Below are positions 1 through 12,400 of a stretch of DNA of 64,000 nt, piece after piece. The notes below the pieces were generated by a model, which was not told the origin of the DNA, did no database searches, and worked only from the letters and a program-made list of their open reading frames with translations. How positions within the stretch are numbered: the stretch's first letter is position 1; every line of letters starts with the position of its first letter. A program made the translations under genes and the position numbers. This DNA comes from Tetracentron sinense (lineage: Eukaryota > Streptophyta > Magnoliopsida > Trochodendrales > Trochodendraceae): positions 4,590,501 through 4,654,500 of the forward strand of contig CM026560.1 in the NCBI GenBank assembly GCA_015143295.1, in the 5' to 3' direction.

Positions 1-445
1 AATTATTCTTGTTTTGATGAGTAGAGACTTGTAGTCGATCTCATCTCTATTGTTTATGCTTGAGAAACCTGGATAAATACAAGCGGATTCAATTATGAGG
101 CTAGTGGTGGATTCAAACGCCCTAGATCTTTTCTCACCGATGTATAACCAAAAACTCTTAGTTTAATTAGGTTAATAAAATCTAATAGTTTAATTAGGTT
201 AAAATCAATCAAATCAAATCAATCAATCTTTTTACTGATTGACTTAAAATTAATCTGGAGAAAAATGCAATGAAACCAGCGCAGTCCTCTGTGGTTCGAC
301 ACCCCATACTAATCACTATTCTACGGAATTGTAGCTACTACGAGGTTTATTTAATTGGCGATCAACCTGTATCATGGACAATGAGATTTCACTGCCCGCA
401 CCAACAAATAACAAGTTTATACACCTTTCCTGTAAATACTTGTGT

Positions 446-738
446 GGGCAATGAAATCTCACCGTCCAGAGTGTAGGTGCCAATGCACTTACCGACACCC
501 TATCACTGCCCCAGAGGGGAGGTTGGTATTCACTCCTGCCTATAGGACGTGTGGGGGTAACTGGCTTACAACTACCATCCCATCTGCCCATGGGCAATGA
601 AATCACACTGTCCGGAGTGTGGGTGCCAATGCTCCTACCCATGGCCTCACAACCCCAGAGGGGCGATTGGTATTCACTCCTGCCTATAGGACATGTGGGT
701 GGCTTACAGCTACCATCCCATCAGCATTAAATGCTAAT
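446..738. repeat. Two-copy tandem repeat, period about 146 bp
   Basis: The unit beginning gggcaatgaaatc starts at 446 and again at 592. Both copies continue through matching blocks (accc..cagaggggcg/gagg, ggtattcactcctgcctata, ggcttac.actaccatccc). A shorter diverged piece (caatgagatttcactgccc) lies just upstream near 380. The units carry several substitutions, so the duplication is not recent. Confidence 0.7.
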
Positions 739-800
739 AGTTTGGCAATCATGTCTCATGGACAAGCATGGTGCCAGTCTCACCCTTGTCCTAATTCGAG

Positions 801-1015
801 GGGATTAATCCTCTCAGATAAACCTTGGTGCTAGCCCCCATGGGGTGAACACTTGTCATGATTTCATGGGATTAACCCTCTCAAATAGACCTTAGTTCCA
901 GCCCCCAATAGGAGTGAGACTTGTCTTGATCCAAGCAGATTAATCCTCTCGGATAGACCTTGGTATCAGCCCCCATTGGATTGACACCTGTCCAAGATCC
1001 AAGGGGGTTGAGCCC
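801..1015. repeat. About 67-bp tandem repeat, three copies plus a partial
   Basis: The block g.gattaaycctctc followed by agaccttggt.ccagccccc begins at about 801, 868 and 935, a spacing of 67-68 bp. A degenerate fourth start (ccaagggggttgagccc) is near 1001. Each unit also carries a (c)acttgtc.tgat tail. It is non-coding and probably belongs to the same LTR-like region. Confidence 0.65.
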
Positions 1016-2289
1016 TAGATGATTGTTGTTTTGTCAATCCTCAAGGGAATGACACGTGTTGAGGGGATAACCCATGGCCATCAGTTGATCATCAAGTGCA
1101 TCAAGTGCCAGTCAGTACATGACTGCCACGAGGTAGAGGATCCCAAGAGAAGATCCTCTTTGTTTAAAGGGATCCTAAGATAATGTTCCCCCTCTTTAAA
1201 CCTAATGATGGGTGCCACATGGCACCCCAAGTTTAAGAAGAGTAAGGACTCTATTATGAGTCCTCAATGAAAAGGTGTCACCTGGCATTCCACTTATGAG
1301 GGGGGTTATTCTCTCCCCTGTTTTCGTCTTTATAAGAGGTTCTCCCCCAAAAAAGAGGAGACCAAAGTGTAGAACCCTCTGAATAAAGGACTCTGTTCCT
1401 CATAGGTCTCCCAAATAAGGAAAACTAACTGTCCATGGACATATGACCCTCTCTAAGGAGAATTAACCACAGATTAGTCTCCCCAAAAAGAGGGAAACCA
1501 AGAGAAAGATCCAAATGGACTCTTATGAATATAAAAAGGGAGTCTCCAACTGAGACTCCCCAATAAGAAGAAAGAAAAAGCCATACGGAAAAGAGCTTTC
1601 CAAAATAGAGAACTCTTCTCAACAAACAAGCCAGTGAAGAAGAAAGTTCCATTAACCATAGAAAATACAATGTGAGCCCTCAAATGGTCGCATCTCTCTT
1701 TCTCTTTTATTTTCTTCTACACAATGACCTCAAAGAGGCAACCTATAACACCTACATCGGATTTGGGCAACTCCTTTCAATGAAAAGAAACATTTTTATT
1801 ATCTATCCTGTTTCTTACTTTTCTTATTAATTGGAGGTTTCTCCCAGATTTGGAAAGTAATTAACAATCTAGATTCGCCCAAATTGGAAGAATAGTCCTC
1901 ACAAAAACAATAAACTTTACACAACAGTGAAGGTAATTTGACAGCAAGGTTCAAAAGGTCTCATCTCTTGAGACCGTTCAAAATTCACGCGTTATAACTT
2001 GCATCTCTTAGAGTGTAAAGAAGTCGCCCATTGTAGCTTGCTCCAGTGCAGAGGCAACTATGGTAAGAAGACTAAATTTGAAAATAATTGGGGTTACTTT
2101 TTAAGTTCTAAATTCTTTTCCTTTTATAATTTTTCTCTGCACACGCTATCACTGAGCACTCATTCATTTGCAATATTGCATCACTACATGGATTATCCGC
2201 TTTGACACCAGTGAGCGAAGTAGCCACTGGTTCATACCTTTGATTCAAGAATAGACACCAGAGCCAACAAAGTCACACCCTTAAGCCTA

Positions 2290-2490
2290 TACTCAATGCT
2301 ATCCCATGGGTAAGGCTATCAATGAGCGGAGCTTGGGCTTGACTAGTCTGTCCACACCCGGTCCTTACTTGTAAGGGCAAGGCCCTAGCCCTTGGAGGAG
2401 CTTAACTAAGCTAGGCCCAAGCCCACACTAGTAAGGGCAAGACCCTAGCCTGGTCCAAGCCAAAGGGTCTAAACTAACTATGTTCATGCC
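2290..2490. repeat. GGCC/GGGC-rich dispersed repeat fragment
   Basis: The stretch is dense in aagggcaaggccctagcc-type words and contains ctaggcccaagccc. Similar GGCCTAGG-rich stretches occur at about 34690-34830 and 35345-35550, so this is probably a fragment of a dispersed non-autonomous element. Its ends could not be resolved. Confidence 0.35.
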
Positions 2491-2499
2491 CTATCCTCA

Positions 2500-3424
2500 G
2501 GGTCAGCTCTGGGACTAAAAGAATACATTTAAAAAAAAAACTATTATCATAATATTTAGCAAATATTTTCTAAATAACTACCAGCAGCCAAATTGACATT
2601 AACCATCCTTTATAAGGGCAACCCAATTTCTGGAAAAAAAGCGTATAGCTTGTAAGCATTTATAATACTAACGTATTTCTTATGGTTGTCAATTTTTACC
2701 CCTCAAATTTTTATATGATTCTCCCTCAACTTAACTGTGAAAAGAAGATATGGGATTAATCCACCAATTATGTGGATCATTGTCAATATTCTAATTTCAC
2801 ACATAATGTCCTTATGGTCCTTAATAGTTTTCTTATTTATTTACCAAACTTTTTGTTGGGACAACTAAATATGTGACATGTTTACTTTTTTTAAAGGCTA
2901 GGTTTCACTAAACATTATGCTAATGCTAGTTGTATCTCCAAAATATCTATATCTAAGAAATGTTCTCAATTTTAACTAGCGACAGTATAGACATGTATTT
3001 ATGATTTATGATAACTACATTTTCAAGACTCTAATTTGAATTTTGTCTAATAATAATTTCATGAATCATCAAATGTTTTAATAAGCAAAGAAAACTACTG
3101 CACAATGAAAATCCATTGAGAGAGAGAGAGCAAATATTTCAATTTGCATTACTATGACACTACATCAGCACTGAAGCAAAAATCATAGCTCCAAATTGCC
3201 AGATCTATTATGGCTGCAAAAGCTGTTGCAATAGACAAAATCCAAAACTGATACTTTTCTTTTATATTCAGCATAGGAAAAAATTCCACCCAAACAACGC
3301 AAGGAGCTGCTGGGAACAATGAGCTTAAAATAAAAAATAGAATAAAAGAGGGTTGAGCCAGTTGAAATAACAGCAGGAAGGGAAAACAATAATCCCCATT
3401 CTAAATGCATGAGAGCCCTCTAAC
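2500..3424. other. DNA immediately 3' of the TOM40 stop; includes its probable 3' UTR
   Basis: The stretch is AT-rich with no supported coding sequence. Because TOM40 is on the minus strand with its stop at 3427-3425, the 3' UTR must run leftwards from 3424. Its polyadenylation site could not be fixed. A short (GA)n run lies near 3118-3130. Confidence 0.5.
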
Positions 3425-3481
3425 CTATTCTCCTACTGTCAAGCCAAACCCAAATTTGTAATCTTTCTTCCGATGATCGAT
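3425..3481 (-). CDS. TOM40: TOM40 terminal exon carrying the beta-signal, 18 codons plus stop
   Basis: The acceptor ..gcttgcag precedes 3481. The exon encodes [18 protein letters not shown] and stop TAG at 3427-3425. This is the last beta-strand. Residues K-F-G-F-G-L-T-V fit the beta-signal read by the SAM/TOB complex during outer-membrane insertion, so the whole sorting signal lies in one small exon. Confidence 0.93.
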   Translation of the reverse strand: MDHRKKDYKFGFGLTVGE

Positions 3482-6400
3482 CTGCAAGCAAAAAATTAAA
3501 TAACAAATGAATAAATAAGAGCTCCAAACCAGCAAAGGCCATAGCTATCAATGGCTCCATGGGGAAACAAACTTTTCCTTGAATCAACAAAAAAAATGAA
3601 AAATTTTGCTTCAAAACCTGGGTAATTATAGAGAAGAAAATCTGCCTTCTCAATCTTCTGTAAATGTGACACAGATTGCTTAATTGGATCCCAGCTAGTG
3701 TTTTTTCTAGACCAAAATAATCCCAATCGGATGGTCATAACCACCCAATACCTAAAGCAATAATTTTTTGTGACCGCCCAAAACGAATGGACTAGACTTT
3801 TAATATTATTTTTTTCCATTTTTTTAAAATCTAGGTGAGTTTCTAGGTGGCAGGACCCTATCCCAATTTCCCACTGCCTGTTTGCCATTTTACAATACAG
3901 GTAAGACTAGAACTCCCCAAACTGAGAATACATTTAGTTTCCTCTCTTTCCTTCATCAGACTTAATTCTGAGTCTTCTGAGCACCTTGCTCCAGTTGAGA
4001 TTAATTGTGCAAGATATAATATAAAACTTGAACCATAAGAAAAAATAAAGAAGAAAGAAAGCATCAACTAACAAAACATTGGATCCCACCTCCGCTGAAA
4101 GAATAAAATTAAGACCCATATTCAATCGCTCTTCCAGAAAAGCAGCTGTGCAGCCATTGGTATCAATTTTGCCTCTGATACGGCTCTGCAATTTACCATA
4201 AGAACTAGTTAAGCAGAGCAATGATTGGTCTAGATTTTTTTGTTTTCTCTATGAATAATTTTGAAGTTTCGAATATGCAAATCCGACTTCATGTGGTATG
4301 GATAGGAGAATTATGGAAGGAAATGAATTTCATGACTAGAAAGGTTCTACATATTTTGACGCTGGACATCTAACCAATACTCCCAAAAGCCACGATTAGG
4401 AGCGGAGGATTAAATTCCTTTATCTCATAGCCCAGATCTAGGCTCTCGGCCGAACTCCCCTCGTGGGGACATGTTACAAAGGCCACCCCCACCCCGAGTG
4501 TGCCCCCACTTCACGCAGGCTACGCCACTCGAGCCCAGTGTGAAAATGTCCCTGCATTAATCACCCCAAATGAGGAGTCTCGAACACAAGACCTCCAACT
4601 CTAATAATCTAACCAATACTCCCAAAAGTCACAACTAGTAGGAGCGGAAGATTAAATTCCTTGATCTCATAGCCTAGATCCAGGCTCTCAGCCTAACCCC
4701 TTCGTGGGGCCATGTTACATAGGCACCCCCACCCCGAGTGTGCCTCCACTTCATGCAGGTTACCCCACTCGAGCCCGGTGCGAAAATGCCCCTGCATTAT
4801 ATTTGGGCAAGAAAGCACTAATCTATTCAACCAAATAATCTACACATTACCTATTGTAAATAGACTAAAACCACGTCCATTACGAGCATGAAGCATGAGA
4901 GTAGCTAGACTACACTTTCAGTGCACAGTTTGATGTCACAAGTACAATGATTTTTTTTTAAAAAAAAAAAAACAAGATAAATAAGGAGAATAAAGAAATG
5001 AAAAATCAGGTCCAATACAAGCATGAAGCATGGGAATAGCTAGACTACATTTTCGGCGCGCACAAGAACAGAATCTAATGTGTTAATTTGATGTCACAAG
5101 TATAATGGCTTCCAACAATCACATAAACAAGGAGAAGAAAAAAAATAGAAAACCTTATAACATACCTCATACGCACAAAAATGCACCAAACATAGATAAA
5201 TAAGGAGAAGAAAGAAATAGAAATCCTTAGCAAAGATAGCCCACATGCACAAAAAAAATGCATTTTTTAAAAGCGTACAACCATCTCCATCTGTGTCTCT
5301 GGTCACATGATGCATTTTTTTTTTTTAATGATCCATCCTTTTTTTAAAAAAAACAACACAAAGGTCTTCAGGCCAACTTAAAACAACACAGCTGTGTATA
5401 CCTCAAGCTGTTGTGTCCGCAAAATATTTAAACATATTCATAAAAACATTTCTCCACTTACGAGTTTTGATGGGTAATCAAGAATTGAATGCTAATTTTG
5501 CTGATGGTTTTGCAGGAATGCATCAAAAATAAATTTAAAAAAACTTTAAAACCCCACATATCACTGTACCTCTCAATGGGAGGTAAACTTCCTTTTATCT
5601 CACTACAGTCATGATGTTAATGCATGGATGAATCGTCAATGCTGGGAAGGAATTTGGACTCACCAATCTGATTGTAAACTTTTCCCGACAACCAAGAGGA
5701 GAAGAAAAAAGACAATATTTGACTGATGGGAAATGGTTTCAACCAGGGATGACTTTGTGAGAAATGGGGTGAAGGACTGGAAGATGCTGATGTATAACAG
5801 AGAGTTATGGGAAACTATAACACATTTAGAAGGGTTATACTGTTAAAAAAAATATATTGTAATGTGTTAAAAAAAAAGGCAAAAATGCTGTAATTAAGCT
5901 ATACATTTACAAATGAAAATATTATTACAAATCCCGTTGTATGACAGATGGCCTTTTTTTGTCACAAGTACTTTCGAAATAAGAAAGGATAGCAGAAAAT
6001 TCCTAGGTAGAAGGAATGAATCAATTGAAGGGGGTATAAAATGGTACAATTTACCTGTCGAAGGATGTAATCATAACCAAAACTTGCTGTTGCATCTTTT
6101 GACATGTAGTTGTACATGAAATCTGATGCTAGAGAAACCTGAAGAGAAGATGGCAACATGAGACAACAGAAAAATATATATACAACGATCCACATGAAAA
6201 TCCACAACAGTATGACTTTCTTACCTTCTCAGATACCTTCTGAACATAGCTCAGAGCAACCATCCCGGTGCTGGCAACTTGCCCCGTTGCAACCTGCAGG
6301 GTGAAAATTATTTCCACTAAAATAAAAATTGTTGGTGTAAACCAAATCAAAGACTTTCCCTTCATAATAGATCTACCTTAAGCATTGCAGTTAGAATCAA

Positions 6401-9400
6401 ACATATGAAAACAATATGATTTCATTGCCCATGTCCTAACCATTTTAAAGAGAAAGCAAAGAAAGTCCCCCTTTCAGGATTTGGGCCATGGTTTAAAATT
6501 TCACATGAAACTTCAGATTCTTCCTATAGCAATTTTCCAGTTTCCCATATCACCAAAACGAAAGCCTAGGGCATTCTCATAGTAACAATTTTTTGTAGGA
6601 AGATCCTTAAAATATTGGCTTGCATTTTGCACTTTGCAAATAGTGCGATATTTTGACTCATCTCAGTTATAAAATTAATATATGTTCCAACTTGCGGGTG
6701 ACATAATGTGAAATTTCGATCAAACACCTATCACTAACAGGAATTCCACACACACACAAAGATGCTCCTTTTTTTCATTTTCTCCCTTCCCCGCTTTTGT
6801 GGCTTCTGTTTTTCTCCATTTGAGGAATCGTCGATTTAATCCTCCAAATTTGGAACCCAAAGCTTGTTTTCTATGTATATATAAATCAGAACAATGGACC
6901 TATATTACGCATTTAGAGACAAAATTTTGGTATTATTAGGTAAGAACCGAAACAATTGGGGAAACCCTAATTTTCTTCATTGTCACCTTAAATCTTAATG
7001 TTTAGGCCAAATATAATTAAGTATAGTCAAAGCATCCATGCAACACCGAAGAAATATTGGTTCCTCATGTGAGGCATTGTGTAGCAATGCCTAGGTAACC
7101 AAAATTTACTTTAATTTAATACAACGAAGATAGAAATTAGAGATAAAACATATATATCATATTTACCAAATCAAGAAGCAAAAAATGAGAAGCGAAAGGG
7201 GAGAAGCGGGGAGCAAGGCTCAAAAAATCTTTAAAATGGGAAGTGAGAAATGAGATATATGAGTCTCATTCCCATTAAATTAGGATGGCCAACCATACCT
7301 TAAATTTTATTTTACACAAGATATTTATGGAGAGTAGGTTCCATAGGTTTCAATGCAACAATACTTGTAGGCTTTAGACTTGGGTCTATCCCATCAATTC
7401 CTAGATACATAGCCCCCCTTTGACCACTAAACGAGACATGGTGGAAGCGAGCTTCTTGGGAAGAGAGTCTAGGAAACGGGCTTCCCACCTTGTACATAGC
7501 TTCCCTACAACTATGATATTTACTACAAAAAATGTACCTAAAAAACTGACATTGTATGGGAAAAGCGGGAGAGAGTCATCGTATATAGAAACTTTAGAAA
7601 AAATCTGTTAATTGAGAATGATTTTATTTATGCTTTCGTAAATAACACCTAACATTATGTAAGTCTCGGGTGCCTTTGTAGTACTTTAGTGCCCAAGAGA
7701 CGAGACATAAGCATCACTAGGCGACCTCATCCTAGCACGGTTCAAAATATTGGGTGCCATATCGGTAAGTCGGTTTCCGGATACATATCAGCATATCAGT
7801 TGGACACATTATAAAATTTTAAAACACACTAAGAAACGCTTAGATACGCAAGCAAAAACTTGGATACCTTACATAAAACCCTATTTAATGCAAATATAAG
7901 CTAAAAACAAACTAAATGAAGGCTTTCTACTACATTTATAATCACACATATTAGAGTTAAGAATTTTATAAGTTAAAAAAAGGCATCATGCTAATAAACA
8001 GCTATGAAAATACAAACAATAGTCACTTAACCAAATCTAAGCAATTGAATCTAGATATTAAAACCTTACATTAAGTAAATTAAATAAGAAAGTATTGAAA
8101 TACAACTATAAACTAAATTACATACATTATACAAGCTCCCACATCGAGCTTCATGCCAGTTCGAATGGTGTGAGCTCAGGAACTGAATAAAGTGATACAT
8201 TATAACTGAGTCAAACATATTGACAATAATGTGGCCAACTCATGTGAACATGGTATGTGGACTAGGACATCTTGTAAAGTCCATATTTTGGTATTGGCTA
8301 ATTTCGTTGTCAAAAAACAGTGTCATGTGTCTTGAGTCTTTGCCTTCATGCATCCAAAACTAGTGAAGATGAAGACCGAAGAAGATCAACTGAAGACATT
8401 CAATTATAACGACCCAAAATTTTAATATAATAAAATTATGCGTTTATGGGTCCTTAATGAAGGTTAATTAGTTAATTATTTGTCAAATTGGTAAAAAGTG
8501 GGTTTTGTTTGGGATTGGATTGTACTAGTAAAACTTCAGTGTTTTTCCTCGAAAATCGTGCACAATGTGCGGGTCGACTATCTGGACGATCACCTATCGT
8601 TCCAATTCCATCGCGTATCGATTTGCGAGACCGTGGGAGTCTTAAATGTAAGAAAATCAAGAAAACCATGAAATTTCAAATTTTTCCGGAATTTAGTGGG
8701 ACTCCATAATTGTTGGGGATTCTAATAGAAATCCATGCGGCTGGTAGCACAACGTGCCGGTCAGTCGTGAAGACGACCGTCGGTTGTTTCAGCAGTTAAT
8801 TATCTCATATGAAGAAACAACAGTGGGTTTTGCAGTTTTCTTCCATACTAAAGTACAGCTGTCAAAACTCAGTATTTCTTCGCGAGAAAAATTTACAGCG
8901 GGTGTCGGACTATCCCAAGTTCGGTCACCTGAAGTTTCATCAAAATCGAATATCATTAAGTAAGACTACGGAGGACGTATACACGAGAGAAGGCTAAAAA
9001 ATAGTCAAACGGTCAAACCGTTGACTTGGTTAATGGGACCATTTATTATGGTCATGTGCATAGCACATGACCTTATCTATAAAATGGAGGCCAGCCTCCC
9101 CCATTTCTCACATTCTGTAAACAGAGGGGGAGGTTCTGCCACAAAGTATTTTAGAGAGAGTGAGGAGAGAGAAAGGAAGAGAGAAAGAGGAGAGAGAAAG
9201 AAAGAGAGAGAAAGGGAAAGGCAGGTCCCCTTGGGGTTTTTCGCCGTTCCCGACGCGCTGGTGACGTCAGTTTCTTTTCCCGACATCTCGATTTGTGTGT
9301 AGAGAGAGAAAAAGGTAAAGAGAGAAAGTGGAGAGAGAAAGTTGCATGCGCTCTACCCCGGGGTTGATCGTCGTAGGAAACGCGTTAGCGACATCCATTT

Positions 9401-12400
9401 TTGCCTGCGAGACCTCGAAACGCGTGAAGCAGGTAAAAACCCTTTCTTTTCTTCTCTTTTTTCCCTTATTTTGCTATATTTTTTTTATGTGGAATGGATG
9501 CATGCCTTTTGTTGTGGATGAAAAAGGGTCGGAGACCCCTATGTGATGTTGTGATTTTATGCAGACCATCAGGCAGCCCAGACTAGGTCCCGGGTAAATT
9601 GTATCGCCACTCTAGGGTGACGAAAAGCTGTTTTGCATGTCGTATAAGGCTATGGAGACATCCATTAGCCTGGAAACGTTCCCTAACGGGATGGTGTGTT
9701 ACCGGAGTTGGTTCACGGGTGCGAGGCCCAAGTATTTCAGTTAATCAAGCGAGGCTTGGGTTAATTGGGGTTAACCTGTGGTTAGAAAATCTAACCAGGG
9801 TTGAGTATAATTCGTGGTTCCTCTTTGACTAGGTCAGGAGAGACGATGTCCAGTAAGGCCCGGGGTTCATCCGTGACTGATAATTGAGAGATGTCGGTCT
9901 GTTTGTCTAGGTCGTCCATGGTGCCTCTTGGACTAAGTCAGAAGTGGCGGTGTCCTGCATGGCCCGTGGTTCCTCCATGACTGATAGTCAAGAGATGTCG
10001 AAGTCCTAGGAAGTTTAAAGTGGCTGAACATCAGATAGTGTATAGTCCGGAGTTCCTCTCTGGGTGGGTCAGAAGATGTCGGCACCGTGTCTATATCGGG
10101 GTCCCTTCTTGGTGGAACGTCAGGAGATGTCGGCATTGGTAAAGATGTCGGGGTTCCTCCATAGACTAGCCAGAAGATGACAGTAGGCAGGTCGGTCGGG
10201 ATTCCTTCTTGACTGATACCCAGGGCGATAGCGGCGAATATACGGTAGATGTTGTCAGTCAATTAAATGGAAAATATGTCCTTATTGGGCGAATGCCCAT
10301 GTTGTATGTGTAAGCTTCGGATACGAAGTGGTCTGAGTCGATATACTCAGAGTTGGTGTATTTGTCTGAGTTGGTGTACTCAGGGTTGGGTATAAAATCA
10401 TCGGATTCCAGATGAGTTGGGTTGGTATACCAAGGTTTGGTCGTGTTCGGGTGAAAGCCGGAACAGTGTGTGAGTCTAAATGGCTCTATGTATGGTTATG
10501 ATTTAAAGAATTTAAGTTGAACATTTGTGGGCTATGGCCAGTTAATAGAATCTCAGGACTCGAAATGAAACATGATTGATGATTGAAATAATAACTGGTA
10601 ATATGAATACATTCATAACTGAACCCCATAATTGGAAAGTAATGTAAAGTCGGGAACCTCGGTTAAGGTGACGTAATCCTAAGTGACCTTGGGTCACAGT
10701 TTATTATATACTATTCTATTTTACTGTAACATGCAAATTGAACAGTTTATTATATCATTATTGATGCGTGTTATTATGTGGAAAATAGTGTAGAAGGATT
10801 GTGGTTTTATTGGGCTTCATAGCTCACTGACTTTTTATGTCAGCAGATCTCGGAGCTGCTGACCAGTAAGTGAAAAGTCCAACTGGACATTTTGGAAGCT
10901 TGTACAAACTGTACCCAACATGATAGAGGCGCTTACTTTTATAAAACAGACTTGATGTAAATAATACCGGTATATGGTTTGTATGATGGCTATTGTGATG
11001 ACAGGTGTTATTTGCTTTTTGGAAGCATCTGATAAATGTTTAAATTTTCCGTATTTTCGCGGGTAAAGTCTTCCGCTTGTGTGATTTGACGAATGGGCGC
11101 GCGTCTCGAAACTTGATTCCCTAGGCGCGGGTTCGGAGCGTCACAGTTTGTATCAGAGCCAATAGCAATAACCATCACATAAATCATACTTGAGCATAAT
11201 ACACCTAAGAACCGTTGGATAGGCAATCCCTTAGAGATTTAATTGATATTCCTAGTTGAGTGATTGTTGTATATGTCATGTTTCGAAATCAAACATTGAT
11301 TTGGAATATGTGCATGTCCAGGAATGGCAAGGACGCATCGAATTCCCACCAAGCGGGAGATAACTCTTTTTGAGTGGGTGGTGACCATGCAAAGAAGACG
11401 TCATGCTGAATGATCGTCTTACCGCACTATACACTTAAAGGAGGTACGACCACTTCGCAAGGGATTGACCACACAAGCAATGTGTGAATCCCTGAGACAG
11501 AGAGAGATTGACTGGTTGTTGAGAGAGGCTAGACCTGAGGCAGAGGACCAGGCACCACAGAAGGATAGTGTAGTGGTCTCACCGATAGAGGTTGAGACTT
11601 ACTGATAGGATCATGGAGGAAGAGTGGTGCATCCGTATCGTTTTGGAGTATAATAGATGCCCGACTCAGTCTTTCCATCATTAGATCACTTTTTGTATGT
11701 GTGCAGCTATATGATGTTTTGTATACGCTGGTGTACTACTATACTGTACAGTGTTGCTTTGTATATCTTAACAGTGAAATGAATGAAATGTTTCTTTTTT
11801 ACTATTGAACTCTTGAGTGCATTTCTTCTCATTTCATTATATAAATATAAAACGTTCGCTATTGTATAATTATAGGAAAACTATATCTACTCCGTCAGGG
11901 AAGGTCATTTGCACAAAAACAATCTACGATAAGTGTCCTATCCTTATTAATAGTGTGCAAATGATCGTAGATTTGACATAAAAGATTATGATATCATCCT
12001 TGGGATGGATTGGTTAGCCAACTACCATGCATTGGTAGACTGTAAAGCCAAGAAGGTGATATTTTGAATTCCGGACATTCTAGAGTTCGAGATGCAAGGA
12101 GTTGTGCGAGGTCAGGCATCCAAGCTGATCTCTGCTATTAAAGCATGTCACCTTTTGGATAAAGGCTATACGGGTTACTTGGCAGCCGTTGTAATTGATA
12201 AAGATGAAGACATTGTGCTAAGAAATACGCCAGTGGTACACGAATTTCAAGATGTATTCCCAAAAGAATTGCCAAGACTTCCTCCTACTCGAGAGATCGA
12301 TTTTTCGATCAATATTACTCCAGGCGTAGCCCCGATATCAAAGATTCCGTATCGGATGACTCCAGCAGAATTGTAAGAATTGAAGATTCAATTGCAAGAT

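Larger units (their letters stand above)
240..2215. repeat. Repeat-rich intergenic DNA, possibly a decayed LTR
   Basis: No convincing coding sequence is visible. The stretch carries two sets of tandem repeats (about 446-738 and 801-1015), then a promoter-like segment with a TATA-type motif (tttataagagg, about 1329-1339) followed by C- and A-rich blocks. Repeats followed by a TATA-like box resemble a plant LTR promoter, but no TG...CA ends, primer site or target-site duplication could be fixed. A solo LTR is therefore only one possibility. The region lies downstream of the 3' end of TOM40. Confidence 0.3.

Noticed and set aside
240..2215. Possible endogenous pararetrovirus promoter region
   Set aside because: There is a TATA-like motif and tandem repeats, but no viral coding motif on either strand. 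An LTR or other repeat is simpler.
4565..4600. Possible tRNA gene from the B-box-like word
   Set aside because: No A box at the right spacing and no cloverleaf could be drawn.
9021..9302. 93-residue frame in the gypsy 5' LTR
   Set aside because: It arises from the GA-rich leader downstream of the LTR TATA box; low complexity and not conserved as protein.
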